Shown here: piece after piece, positions 46,058 to 57,890 of the stretch | Layout of the letters: each line of letters opens with the position of its first letter | Numbering within the stretch: the stretch's first letter is position 1 | Assembly: GCA_963920705.1 (NCBI GenBank) | Contig: OY987227.1 | Location: 28,811,935-28,875,934, forward strand | Source of the DNA: Odiellus spinosus | Taxonomy: Eukaryota > Arthropoda > Arachnida > Opiliones > Phalangiidae | DNA length: 64,000 nt | Direction: 5' to 3' | The notes under the pieces: generated by a model | The model's database searches: none | What the model was told of the DNA's origin: nothing | Seen by the model: only the letters and a program-made list of their open reading frames with translations | Made by a program: the position numbers and the translations under genes

Positions 46058-49000
46058 ATGAATAATACTTGCAGAATTGGTGTGATAATGGTAATGTATT
46101 TTGTTATATTATTTCGAATTGATAAATTAATCATTTTTTACCGTTTTCATTAACTATTATTAATTAATTAATTAAATTTTAGTTAAAATTAATTCACGAT
46201 TAACCGTTTATTCCAATTTATCCGTGGTTAATTAATAGATTAGTAATAATTAACAATAATAATGAGTGTAGAATATTATTTATTCATTTAGGAATGTGGG
46301 TTAATTAATTTATGCCGATATTTCCAAGATTCGTTTAAGAAATCGTACGAAAATGCCTTCAAAATCGGGTAAAATTAAAGTTATTACGGAAAAATTTACA
46401 GATTCTTATAAATTATCCTTTTTAGCGTTGATTTGAAATATTTGAGCCTCGAAGAAACCAATAAAAACAGAGTAGCCGATTTGCTGTTTAATTGGGTAAT
46501 AATATATATATTATTTTAAATTATTTTTAATATTAGTTATATACGTAATTAAATTTTTAGAATTTATCTATTTTGTTGAAACCTTTCGAATTATCCGAAT
46601 TTCCAATTAACGGATTAGAAGAAGGGTGTGGCTTCAGTCAAATCAATCGAGCGGCTAAGACAGTGATAATCTCTGGACAACCCAAAGTTGAAATATTTTC
46701 AACCGCGACTAACACTTTAAAATATGTTGGAAATGATTGGGTGGTAAGTTTTATCAAAATCATAAGATTTTTCCACAGTTTTTTCAGATTCAAATTCCCT
46801 GACCTTTTCCAACGATTTTCCCTGACCGTTTCGGCTAATACTACACAATTTTTAACCTTTTATTTTTTATAATACTTAAAAATATATATTTTCAATTACA
46901 CGGTAATCCTGGCTTCTGGAAAGTTCTTAAAATTCCCCGACTTTTTAAAATATCTTAAAATTCCCTGACTTTTCCCTGACCTTTTTGGTTTATTGTCAAA
47001 TTCCCCGACGTTTCCCTGTTTTCCCCGACCTGTGGCAACCCCGTTAAATATAATACGCGGTGAAAATGTTAACTTAAAATGAGATATTTCTCTATTTAAC
47101 CTTACGCGATTATTTGCAAAGTTTCAGCTGATCTATACATTATGTTGGTTCGTTATATCTCTAACAATGGTCATTCTAAGTGTCGGAATAAGCTCCAATT
47201 TGAAACGGAAGTGGTCAACCATATGGAAGGAATTATCAGATTTTTTGTGGTCGACATTTATCTTATTTTATTTCGAACGTAATTATATTAATTTTAATTA
47301 TAGTTATTTAATTTTAATCAATCGTATAATCTTTAAGCTTTTCGTCGTATTTCTACCGAGATTCGAGTTAAAATTTTAACTTTAACGTGGATGGTAGCCA
47401 CCACTTTCATCTCGATTAATTATTCATCCACGCTTAGATCGGATTACGCCGATATTAAATACGAAGAGATTAATTCAGTCAAATCGTTGTTGAAAAAAGG
47501 AAATAATAAGATTATGATTTTCAAATCATTCACGGAAGAACAATTTATAAGAAGAAAAGCGGTAATGTAAATTTAAGTATCGTAACTAATGTTAATTAAT
47601 ATTGGTTAATATAAATACTCCTAATTACGACTTGATATCTGTTCGATTAACGGATAACTTGTTTTAAATTGAATAAACTGAATTTTTAATCTAAATACAA
47701 TTAGAAACGGATTAAGCGATTATCCGAAGGAAAATTATTTACATCGTTTTAATCCGTTTTTTAACAGCGTCGTTAGTTTACTGTTAAACGAATACTCGCT
47801 TAAAGAACGTATTTGTTTCTTTAGGAGTTAGAGAACGACCCGGATTACGTCACTCTGTTGGAGCGAATCTTATTGGACGATACGAATTACGTCACGATGG
47901 AAGATCTTTTTAAAATCAGGCTTATATTCGAGAAAATTTTGAATGATGATTTCTCTTTCATTGTCGTCGATTACGGTTTCGACGCCATGCTCGGAGAACA
48001 TCATTTCGTAAATGGGACTCTTCAAAGATTTCAAAACGATTATATCGGAAAATTCTACTATTCGGAACCATTGAAAGAAACCCTCCTAGCATTCCCAATT
48101 TCCAAACAAATCAAACACGAGAAATGCGTTGAAAATCTAAATAAATTGTAAGATTTACCAAATATTTTCTAGGCGTAGTAATGGCAAAATATACACGTTT
48201 GTTTCGGGAGTTGACTCAGCTAGTTAAGGAATATGTTAGTGTCTTAGACATACCTATTGGTTAAAGACGCGAGTATAGGGATTCCCCTGAAAGTAGAGCT
48301 CGGAATATTGTTAATTGAAGAAGAGCATCCGCGAATGTCAATCGGATATAAAAATATCCATTTCTTATTCGATGTATTAACGGATACCCGAATGTAACGG
48401 AAAACTAACGCGATTCCTACTCATTGTTAAATTGGAAATTGATACGAGTTATAAAGTTATTCATTCGCCGATAACGACAATTTGAAACCAAAGAGTTTCT
48501 TCGTTTATTTTAACCCAAAATTGAGATCTCGAAGCTAGAACCGTTCCTTTCGATTTAGATGAAAAAATGGAATTATTATATTTCATTCTATATTACGGAT
48601 TTGGAGAAACGTCGTATTTTTATCTCGGCCCGTTATCCGTTCGAATAAATTGATGGATAATTTGTTTATTAATTGAAATTTTATCTCCGGGTCTAATTCG
48701 TATCCAGAATTAATGATTCTGTTTATATATCCATAATTGGTGGATTTATATTAACTTGATTTATCCGAGATTAAAATATACGAAGCCTATTTATCAATGG
48801 ATAAGTTATTCATTATCCGATTCCGAGCTCTACCGACATTTTTTTACGTTTTTTTTTAATAGGTTGTTGCGACAATTCGAATCCCATATTAATTTCGGCA
48901 ACGCGACTCTATTCAAATTTCAAAACGAAATATTAAAATGGCGAGAACCAATCAAACGTGATTTCTACGTGGGAATGAAAAACGTGGAGGCATTATTTTA

Positions 49001-49079
49001 TTTCTACATCGGAGCCAACGTTTGCGTCACCCTTTTCTTTCTAATGGAAATAGTTTTAGCCAAAAAATTAAAAAATTAA
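46058..49079 (+). CDS. Ionotropic-receptor-like gene, copy 4
   Basis: Exons: 46058-46090, 46292-46368, 46426-46495, 46561-46743, 47122-47278, 47338-47561, 47825-48147, 48863-49079; 427 residues, same phases as the other copies. S1 has FELSEFPINGLEEGCGFSQ; M1 LIYTLCWFVISLTMVILSVG; pore segment LSDFLWSTFILFYFE; M3 RISTEIRVKILTLTWMVATT followed by SSTLRSDYAD; S2 NDDFSFIVVD and YIGKFYYSEPLKETLLAF; M4 FYFYIGANVCVTLFFLMEI. Exon 5 is four codons shorter and exon 6 one codon longer than in copy 3. Intron 4 carries a CAGGGTTGCC-type element and intron 7 a GAGCTC element. AATAAA lies about 120 bp after the stop. Likely a functional divergent ionotropic receptor; the subunit partner and ligand cannot be read from the sequence. 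Confidence 0.78.
46768..47043. mobile_element. CAGGGTTGCC-type element, 5' end truncated, intron 4 of copy 4
   Basis: Begins within the family (TTCCACAGTTTTTTCAGATT) and ends CCTGTGGCAACCCCG; internal 'ccctgac' and 'ccccgac' phrases. Confidence 0.7.
48296..48830. mobile_element. Complete GAGCTC element (type 1), intron 7 of copy 4
   Basis: TA flanks on both sides of GAGCTCGGAAT…GATTCCGAGCTC; 535 bp. The interior shares 'gagatctcgaagctagaa', 'gttcctttcgatttagatg' and 'cgagattaaaata' with other copies. No transposase. Confidence 0.8.
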
Positions 49080-49480
49080 CATTAATTCTAGCTTTAATAT
49101 TGGTTTTCACGGATCACTCTGATGTAATTACGAACTATATACGCGTCGTAACTCTTTTTAAGCGAATTAATTATTTAGAACTTTAATCAAAAGATGAAGT
49201 TAATAAAAAAAATTTTATTAAATTGAAAAAGGGAAAAAAAAACATGCTAATTTTAAACAAATGCTAATTAATTTTGTCGAGAAATATTGTTGAGTATATT
49301 AATTAATATTTAATATTTAATTAATTTTAAATTATGGTAATTTTCCATAATTACCATTACCGTAGTATTTTAATAAATTCCCAGGGTTAATTACCGATTT
49401 AGAACTCCGTACCACCTTTTAAAAAGACTAAACGCGTTTTTAAATCGCCTTTAAAGTCGGCTTTTTTCGAGTTTAGCAGA
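49080..49480. other. Intergenic AT-rich DNA after the receptor cluster
   Basis: Nothing recognised apart from the AATAAA used as a candidate poly(A) signal at about 49201. Confidence 0.4.
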
Positions 49481-49489
49481 CGACGTTAA

Positions 49490-50109
49490 CTATAGCAAAT
49501 TGTACATTCAAAGCTAGGCTGCGTGTATTGGGGAAGAGTATTTTAAAAGGGGCAAATTGCGGAGCAGATGGAACGCGAGTGAGAGAACGTCCGTATCATT
49601 CGACAAAGATCTTAATATATATGTAAAGGCGATGCAAAAGCTTCCGATAAAATTGAGCAGGTGGCGCTGTATGGTTTTGTCCGGAAATTTGTTGCGCGCG
49701 AGTCTCTAGCCGCGGTATGCCGTGCATGCGGAGAAGCATTATTGCCCCTGAACTAACTCGCGTATTCTAGGCGTTGTAAAAGTAGCTAAGGAACCGTGTA
49801 GAGGAGTTTTCGCGGAACCAGAATTTCCAGAGAAACTAGGTGGTCAAAAAGGATAAGGGACCTCGTCGGAGAGAAACGGAAAGCGAGCGGGTAAAGAGAG
49901 GTCTCAGCTCGCCATTAACTATGAGGAACCGAGTCCGAGATACGCAATCTCTCTCTACCTCAATTTTAACTTCGGAATACTTAAAGGGAATTTGAATACT
50001 GGAAATATTTCGAGCGAAATACGCTTTCCGGTGGATCTAAAAGTATCGAAAAGCCGCGAAACTTGGAAAACGTAGAAGAATTTCAAGAGATTTCGCGAAG
50101 CATTATCAG
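49490..50109 (+). promoter_or_regulatory. Candidate promoter and untranslated first exon
   Basis: A GC-richer island in AT-rich DNA with a TATATATG string near 49615, a run of non-coding but compositionally exon-like sequence, and an excellent donor (atcag|gtaaaaatg) at 50110. No downstream coding exon was found in the window, so if real the gene continues to the right or beyond. Inference only. Confidence 0.3.
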
Positions 50110-50492
50110 GTAAAAATGTATATTATTTTACGTAGCGCGTTTTATAGTTCATTTTCTATCTCTCTTACGTCGTTTGACCCGGTTCTACGTAGAAATATAT
50201 ATACTAGTCTAGAAAATGGACACTCCCAAGTTGACAATATGTTACCGTCGTGTTCATATTGGCACAACTCCCCTCAAATATCCGATACTAGTTCGTGAAC
50301 ATCGCAATCTTTCAAAATAGATTACAATTATTTTCGTTAAAAGATAAATTCCTATATTAGTCGAGGAATTTTTTGTAAATTGTACTGAGAGCCCTGACGT
50401 CACTCTAGAATGCGCTGAACACCTAACGAGTTCAGATTTGACAGAGTACCAAGTTCAAACTCGGTTGAACTCTCGAGTTCATCCAGTGTTTA

Positions 50493-51040
50493 GAGCTCGG
50501 AATTCGTATCATTTTTATTAATTGGATAAAATCTACTAAATTCTGACGTATATTATCCGTTTGATTAAAACATAGACTACTTTTTCATTCGAGTTAACTT
50601 ATTCCAAGATAAAGTAAAAAACCTAATCCATATCCGTTTTTATCCAAAAATGGCCTTAGAATATTATCCGCGTTATACGCGAGGATAAAACACATTATAA
50701 ATTTATTTTCCTGAAAAATAACGGATAAAAAAGATGATTTAAAATCTTAGTTTCATCGTTTTATTTCTATTCTTCGAATTGAAATTCAATTTGAAATATT
50801 TTTCTTATATTTTTTGACTAATTCTGGAAAGGCGAAATGTTTCTTATCCATCGTTATACGTTTGAATACGAGTAATTTGTTCGTAGGTTAAGCGGCGAAA
50901 GCTTATCTTCGGGTAAACCTTATACGTTTAACAATTGTACGAATTGGAAATTTCATATTTTAGTTACAATTTATCCTTGAATAAAATATCTGGGAATATA
51001 GGAATAACGGAAGATAGTGGATCGATCCAATTCCGAGCTC
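50493..51040. mobile_element. Complete GAGCTC element (type 2)
   Basis: TA on both sides of GAGCTCGGAATTCGTATC…CCAATTCCGAGCTC, 548 bp; inverted relative to 29752-30224. Confidence 0.8.
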
Positions 51041-51435
51041 TAATAGTGTTAAAAATTGAAAGAAATTGTACACCTGAGACCATTATTTTCATAATGGTCC
51101 AAGTATGATTTCAAAGTGGCCTCAAAATCCGCTCAAATGGGCTAAAACAAACAAAAGCGGGCCTCAAAATCCTTTAAAAAAGGTACCTCTAATTACAGTC
51201 GAGCAAAAAGTCAGCCGCTGAAAAGCTAGGCCTCTAAAAGTGAAAAGTCCTGGGTCAAACTCGCCAAAGGTTTCGTGGTAATTCGAGATTAAGTATCCGA
51301 TTTAGGATAGAAGCAGAAGGTTGCCTCACTTGGCAATAATTATAAATTCGGATTAATTATAAAGTAGACAAATTTACGCGAAGGAAGTTAAAGTAGCCAC
51401 AGAAATAGACAATTAAATTCTGATTTCGTCCCAAC

Positions 51436-51640
51436 CTTAAAAAGGCAACATCTTCGGTAGAAACGGGTTCTATTTATCGGCTGTTTTTGTTAGTTTCAAG
51501 GTTGGAAAAAGTATATCTAATCATATACTTTGTAGCAACCTTGAAAAAAAGGTAACATTCTCGATACAAACGCTTACTTTTTAACGGTTCTTTTATCCGT
51601 TTCCAAGATTATTTTATAAAAAGATCTATTGGCATAATAT
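51436..51640 (+). repeat. Dispersed repeat shared (inverted) with 58955-59165
   Basis: TTCTGATTTCGTCCCAACCT at the start matches the reverse complement of the end of the block at 59165; both contain two 'caaccttgaaaaaagg' phrases and 'tttttaacg…ttttatccgtttcca'. Another degraded copy lies at about 39625-39750. Confidence 0.6.
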
Positions 51641-51764
51641 TACACTCGATTCTCAACCGTGGCTATGAAATTATTAAATTCCAATATCATAAATAAAGCG
51701 CGATAAAACTTGTATCCCCATCAACAAAAAAACAAACGCAAAAATTGAATTTAAATAAAAACTC

Positions 51765-52165
51765 ACCAGTTTGAAGGTCTATGATGAATGCTGTTCGAGT
51801 TTATAATATCCAAAATAAGGCGTAGATTAGGAATGTTCACACTTGACGCGATTCGGAAAACATTACACGCTTAAAACGCGAATCAACACACACGTCGGGC
51901 ATTGGAAGGTACTAGAGCTCGTTGGTAACCTTTGCCCTACATTCTGATCAGTTGAATAATTTTAGGCGAATGGTCTCTCGGATGCATTTTTGCTCGCTCC
52001 ATTGGCGTCTGCCACTAGTACCGGGCTCTTTCGCGGATCGATGCTGGAATGGGTGACTCGGCCTTACGTCATCGTTCATTTACCTAAGAAATATTTAATT
52101 AAGCTATTTGAAAACAATATTATGACAAATTTATACTTTGGAAAACATAAATAGCGGGATTTCTC
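51765..52165. repeat. Dispersed repeat, second copy of 27128-27540
   Basis: Same ordered landmarks as the intron-1 copy in the synthetase gene, with an extra 'cggccttacgtcatcg' segment. Confidence 0.7.
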
Positions 52166-53094
52166 TTAATATACAAGCAATTTCGGTTGTTTCTCCCTCT
52201 TTTTTGAGAAGATGAAATATATGGCAACGTTTCAAAAATCTACTTCCGGATTTGGATCAGTCAGGGGGGGGGGGGGAAATAGAGGGGGGCGTATAAAATT
52301 TGTGGCAGCCTCGTTAGTAACAAATATCTTCAAGTACTATCCAAGTACAGTAAAAGGTCCCGGAGAGAATTGATTAAGCGTTGATTTGAGTGTCTCTTTA
52401 AATTGAACAAAGCGTACTCGTCTTTTCCGAAGTTGATTTAATGAGCGTATAACGATATCGTAATAATCTTTAATCGTTTGAGCAACGAGCGTTGAAATTA
52501 TATTGGCTTTTAGCCGCGCGGTCCGTCTATAGTAAATGCTCGAGGAGAATAGAAGAGTTTACCTTTCAAATATTCTCCCTTCCCACGACGCGATCAATCG
52601 ATTAAAGGCGTAACCCAACCTAAAACTAGTTAAACCTAGTGGCTCCCAACAAACTATTATACGTTTCTCGTATCAGATAGCGCGCGAGTTTAACTGACCA
52701 TTTCTCTATCCAAATTAACCGTTTTTTAAAATCAAATTCTCAGACTGATTCCATTTTAGCCGCGTTCGTACTAAGCCTTGGAATCGATTTAAACCGTTTC
52801 AGAACGTTTCGCTAGAGTCGCGAGAACGGGGAACCTTCATTTCTCGAATCGATTTGATTAATCGAAACTGCTTCGGGAACCAGTCTCGTACCGATTCGGT
52901 TTCAACAAGCGACGATAAATCGATTTATAAAGATAACGCGTGAACGCGTGACGCTTAAAAATATTCCGAGCGATTTGAATATATCGGCTTTGATTTTACC
53001 GTTCCAAATCGATTAAGAAATGCTAGCTAAAGTTTAATATTCCGCCTGAACAGAAACCTACAGAAAAACTTTACGCGTTTATACCTTTCCTTTA
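52166..53094. other. Intergenic, repeat fragments only
   Basis: Contains a G run at 52264-52277 and an inverted-repeat fragment starting AGCCGCGTTCGTACTAAGCC at about 52758, matching 44716 in reverse. No gene. Confidence 0.4.
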
Positions 53095-53569
53095 CACTGT
53101 AAAAAATGAAGGTATTTTTGGGGTCGTTTTAAACGCCTTAAAAGGTACTTTTAATGGAAAAACACCTTAAGGTATTTATTAGTACTACCGATGGCGCTTA
53201 AACACACCCTAAGAATTTTTAAGGGTTCTTTTCAATACCATTAGGGTATTTTCGACTTCCGAAGGGTATTTAATGAGTAAAGAAGGTCTTTTTTAAAACC
53301 CCAAAAGGTATTATCGAACCAAGCTCGTGAAATTTTTTTCCTAAGCCTACTTTTGTCAAATTAGGCTTAACAATCGGAAACCCCGCGAAATGAAAACTAC
53401 GCTGGAAATTTTATTCCAAAATCATTGTAAGTCTTATTATACATATTGTTGATATTAATGTTTTATTGGGATCTTAATTGGAGAAAAGTAAAATATCTAA
53501 TGTCATTAATAGAAGGTAAACTAAAACAAGCGCCCCAAGGTTTAAATTGTTTTTTTGTGGATTCAAATG

Positions 53570-53889
53570 TTAACGCTCGGGAGACTAGAACCCAGCGAAA
53601 TATCTCTAGCAACCTTGACGAGAGAATAACGCTTGGTGCCGCGTCACTTTTTGGCGGAGGTGATATCTATCTCTGAGTGAGTAACAAACGAGTGGAAGCT
53701 TGTACCTAGCGCACAATAAGCGGTAAGCGCGTTAGAACGGGAAAACGGGCAGTCTCTTTCACCTCCTTCGTTTAAGTATTCTCTCTGTTTTCTTCGTAGT
53801 AGAGACGCGACCGAGCCATCAATTTAGGCGCAAGCTTAACTTGTATTTAACTCTTTGAAATCGAAGGTTGCTGAAACGCAGATTGAAAG
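53570..53889 (+). other. Candidate untranslated exon inside the 3.9-kb element
   Basis: A GC-richer block ending in a plausible donor (gaaag|gtaggc). No coding frame of note. It could be cargo captured from a gene's 5' end. Confidence 0.2.
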
Positions 53890-54249
53890 GTAGGCATATC
53901 TATTAATTTATATATGTTATAAATCTTCATGATTTTCCAAATTTCAAGTTTCGAACATATGCAATAATTCCTTCACGAGTATGTTAGCTGCTTAGCATAA
54001 TCCTATCAAGCTTAAGCCTTTGCTAGTTATTTCAACTTGAAGAAGGAGTGAAGGACTCTTATTTTTTCAGGAACAAACTGAATGTGATTCTGATATAACA
54101 GAAAAGGGAAAGTTTATTCTGCCGATCACTGTCCTAAAAGATAGAATAACATGGTATGGAGAAGGTTTTTAACAACCATTAGGTACGGTTTAAACATGAT
54201 TTAAGTGGATAAACAGGAATCCTGATATGACAACATAAGACACACCTCA

Positions 54250-54302
54250 GGGTCGTTCAGTAACTGTCCCACACTCTAACCAACTGAGCTACCAAGGCCT
54301 AC
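54250..54302 (-). repeat. tRNA-like A-box sequence (SINE head or tRNA pseudogene)
   Basis: On the minus strand the sequence GGTAGCTCAGTTGGTTAGAG is a textbook tRNA D-arm/A-box, preceded by GCCTT and followed by GGGACAGTTACTGAACGACCC. The anticodon arm does not fold normally and no T-arm B-box (GGTTCRANTCC) follows, so it is not a working tRNA gene. Confidence 0.55.
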
Positions 54303-54944
54303 ACATGAGACTATTAACGGCAGAACAGAAGTGTTGGTCTAATCCAACTACAGGGCAAGAACCGACCTGTGGTTCCGACACGTAAAAGCAAGGATCGAAT
54401 GGAGGAGGCTTTTAACAACCGTTGTTGTATTATACAGAGCAGTGGAGTGAAGAATTTTTCTTTATCAGGCTTACCGCAAAGGGAGGATGGGGTAGAAAGT
54501 GTTGACTGAAAATCACCATGAAAAAATAACGCCACTGGTTTGAAATTTTAACTGACACTGGCTGCCAGCGGTAGAAAATGCTTTGGCGAACAGAATTTTA
54601 GACAGAATATTTTGATTCACGTGACAATCGAACAATGATGAAGAAGATTAATTTAATTATGATAAAATCGATTAACACAGTTTAAACGCTTAATTCCATT
54701 TTAATAATTATAATTTAAATATAATCAAAAATAAATCTAATCGATGAAGCTAATCCTAATCTAAATTAAAATTAATCACAATTTTACCAATAAAAGTGAT
54801 TAAATTTATTTAAAGCTTTATGACTGATTGAAATTTATTGATGATAGAATCAAATTAACTATGATTAGACCAATTATAATTAAAATGGATTTTTCATGGA
54901 TTATTAATACTAGATCAGAATTTAATAATTACTGGATTAATTTC

Positions 54945-55202
54945 TCTTATTAATAATTCGTATTAAATAATTAATAATTCGTATTAAATAATTAATTCGT
55001 ATTAAATAATTAATAATTAATTCGTATTAAATAATTAATTCGTATTAAATAATTAATTCGTATTAAATAATTAATTCGTATTAAATAATTAATTCGTATT
55101 AAATAATTAATTCGTATTAAATAATTAATTCGTATTAAATAATTAATTCGTATTAAATAATTAATTCGTATTAAATAATTAATAATTCGTATTAAATAAT
55201 TA
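54945..55202 (+). repeat. 18-bp AT satellite (AATTAATTCGTATTAAAT)
   Basis: About 13 copies, with 'aataattcg' variants at both edges. Confidence 0.9.
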
Positions 55203-55870
55203 ATAATTCATAATTAGTAATATTTAATTCATAATTAGTAATATTTAATTCATAATTAGTAATATTTAATTCATAATTAGTAATATTTAATTCATAATTA
55301 GTAATATTTAATTCATAATTAGTAATATTTAATTCATAATTAGTAATATTTAATTCATAATTAGTAATATTTAATTCATAATTAGTAATATTTAATTCAT
55401 AATTAGTAATATTTAATTCATAATTAGTAATATTTAATTCATAATTAGTAATATTTAATTCATAATTAGTAATATTTAATTCATAATTAGTAATATTTAA
55501 TTCATAATTAGTAATATTTAATTCATAATTAGTAATATTTAATTCATAATTAGTAATATTTAATTCATAATTAGTAATATTTAATTCATAATTAGTAATA
55601 TTTAATTCATAATTAGTAATATTTAATTCATAATTAGTAATATTTAATTCATAATTAGTAATATTTAATTCATAATTAGTAATATTTAATTACTAATTAT
55701 GAATTAAATATTACTAATTATGAATTAAATATTACTAATTATGAATTAAATATTACTAATTATGAATTAAATATTACTAATTATGAATTAAATATTACTA
55801 ATATTTAATTCATAATTAGTAATATTTAATTCATAATTAGTAATATTTAATTCATAATTAGTAATAAATA
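55203..55870. repeat. 21-bp AT satellite (AATTCATAATTAGTAATATTT) with inverted segment
   Basis: About 23 forward copies to 55690, then five copies in reverse orientation (ATGAATTAAATATTACTAATT) to about 55798, then three forward copies again. Both turning points are inside otherwise perfect repeats. Confidence 0.95.
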
Positions 55871-56439
55871 ATTCATAGTAATTTTATATAAATCATTATT
55901 CACAATTAGTATTTAATGGTTTATTATTAGTAATTAAAGACTCATTATTAGTATTTAATGACTCATTATTAGTATTTAAAAATAAGTTTGTTGTAAAAGG
56001 CCTTTTTGAAACCCATCTTTGTGGTAAATACTAAACCCATAAATTTGTGATTAAAACTAACGTATTCATATATTTGTGATAAAATTCCATTTCTCAAAAT
56101 CCATAAAACCCATCTTTCTCAAAATGCATAAACGTCTTATAAAAAGCTTTCTTTTCCAAATTAATGAACTTCTTTTAAAAACCAAAATCATAAACTTGTT
56201 AAAAACCTCTTTTCAAACCCATAACTTTGTACTAAAATTAAAGTTAACAAATTTGTAACCTCGTGAAAAACCAATTTCTCAAAGTGCATCAACTCGTGTT
56301 AAAACCTCTTTTTCAAATGCATGAAACCATAATACAAATCTGGATTTATTTTGATTTTTAAATCATTGTGATGTATGATAACCCATTATTTTGTACAAAT
56401 AAATCTTCCAGGTTTGCTACTATTTAAATAATGAAAGAA

Positions 56440-56850
56440 GTATCTTTTATTTTCCCGAAAAATACCTTATATGGTGCCAATTAGTACCTCTAATGGCCGA
56501 AAAGGTATTTCTTCACACCCCCAAAGCGAAATTTTGAAGTATGAAAAATACCTTATATGGTGCCAATTAGTACCTCAAATGACCGAAAAGGTATTATTTC
56601 GTACCCCTAAAGTGAAGTTTTGAAGTCTGGATAAATACCTTATATGGTGCCAATTATTACCTCTAATGTCCGAAAAGGTATTATTTCGTACCCCTAAAGC
56701 GAAGTTTTGAAGTCTGGATAAATACCATATATGGTACCAATTAGTACCCCTAATGACCCAAAAGGTCTTTTTTCGAACCCCAATTTTTTTTTTGAAGTCT
56801 GAATAAATACCATATATGGTGCTAAATAGTACCCCAAAGGTATTCATTAA
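56440..56850 (+). repeat. About 87-bp tandem repeat (AATACCTTATATGGTGCCAA)
   Basis: Four to five copies starting at about 56461, 56548, 56635, 56721 and 56808, each with 'aaaaggta', 'accccaaagcgaa' and 'tttgaagt'. Forms the right subterminal region of the 3.9-kb element. Confidence 0.85.
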
Positions 56851-56982
56851 TACCCTTAATAGAAGGTATTTTATAATACCCCTAAAGTAGGGTATTAATA
56901 AGTACCTAAAAGGGTGCGCCTGGGGTGGCAAGCAGAAATACCTTTAAAGGTATTTATCCGACCCTTTATTTTTTACAGTGTA

Positions 56983-57352
56983 GGAAAAAGGGAATTAGTA
57001 TTCGAGTCCCGCCCCTTTTTCGCTACTTAATTCACGAAGGAGAGTAAACGGAAAAGAGATCGTTTCAGGCCCTTCTTTTATACTAATATACTGTTGCGCG
57101 TATATTAGGTAAGTCACCCCGATAAGCGCCTCAACCTTCACCCGTATTATTAACGATTAAGCGTCTTCGCGCGGATTTGTAGACGTTACGAGTAACATTC
57201 GAGTTGATACGAGTCACCTTCCACCCATGTCAGACACTCGCCAGTATCATTTTTTTGGTGGGAGGAGCTAATAATAACAGTACGCCACAAATTAAGTAAA
57301 CTGACATTTTCATTCTAGAAAAAAATGTTAATTTTTACGCTGACTTCGCCGC
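56983..57352. other. Intergenic, no feature recognised
   Basis: Unique-looking DNA between two mobile elements; no gene seen. Confidence 0.35.
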
Positions 57353-57354
57353 TA

Positions 57355-57766
57355 GAGCTCGGAATCAGATAACGAAGAACTTAGGATATCCGATAATAAC
57401 TAAACTTCTTTTCAGAGTTATTCATTCGCTAATAAGAAAGATTTGAAACTGGAGTTTCTTGGCGGATTTAAAACCCAAATTGAGATCTCGAAGCTAGAAT
57501 GTAGGAATTTAGTCGAGCCGTTCCTTCCAAATTAGATGAAAATATAATTAAAATATTTCATTCTACACGTATTTCGAGAAACGTCGTATTCCTATCTTGG
57601 CGTTATCCGGGTCTTATTCGTATCCCGCATTTGATACGCGTCTGTTTATAATAATTTATGGTTTTAAATTAAGAAACAATTTATCCGAGATTAAAATATC
57701 TGAAAAAAAGCCTATAGTTATTAATGGTTGAATAACCTAAGTTATTCATTATCCGATTCCGAGCTC
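57355..57766. mobile_element. Complete GAGCTC element (type 1)
   Basis: TA on both sides of GAGCTCGGAATCAGATAACG…ATCCGATTCCGAGCTC; 412 bp. Confidence 0.8.
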
Positions 57767-57890
57767 TAGATAAACCCGACATTCGTAAAATATTATCCGA
57801 ATTTACGAGTAAAATAAAATGGGAATAAAATTCTGATTTTTCTTAGACAAAGTATCCTTGGTTTCTATAAATAAATAGATAGATAGTATG

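Larger units (their letters stand above)
53095..56980. mobile_element. 3.9-kb TA-flanked element with CACTGTAAAAAAT termini
   Basis: CACTGTAAAAAATGAAGG at the left and CCTTTATTTTTTACAGTG at the right form terminal inverted repeats, and TA stands directly outside both ends (53093-53094, 56981-56982). Subterminal regions at both sides are rich in AAGGTATT/AATACCTT. No transposase frame is visible. The interior is a tRNA-like sequence, a possible untranslated exon, and about 930 bp of AT satellite. TA flanks suggest a Tc1/mariner-like mechanism, but CACTG ends also occur in other superfamilies. Confidence 0.65.

Noticed and set aside
54250-54302. Functional tRNA gene on the minus strand
   Set aside because: Only the A-box/D-arm is intact; the anticodon arm and the B-box are not.
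54314-54535. 73-codon minus-strand frame inside the 3.9-kb element
   Set aside because: No recognisable domain and it overlaps repeat-like DNA beside the tRNA-like sequence; not enough to call a transposase.
56575-56931. 118-codon minus-strand frame with internal repeats
   Set aside because: It is the translation of the 87-bp tandem repeat at the right end of the 3.9-kb element.
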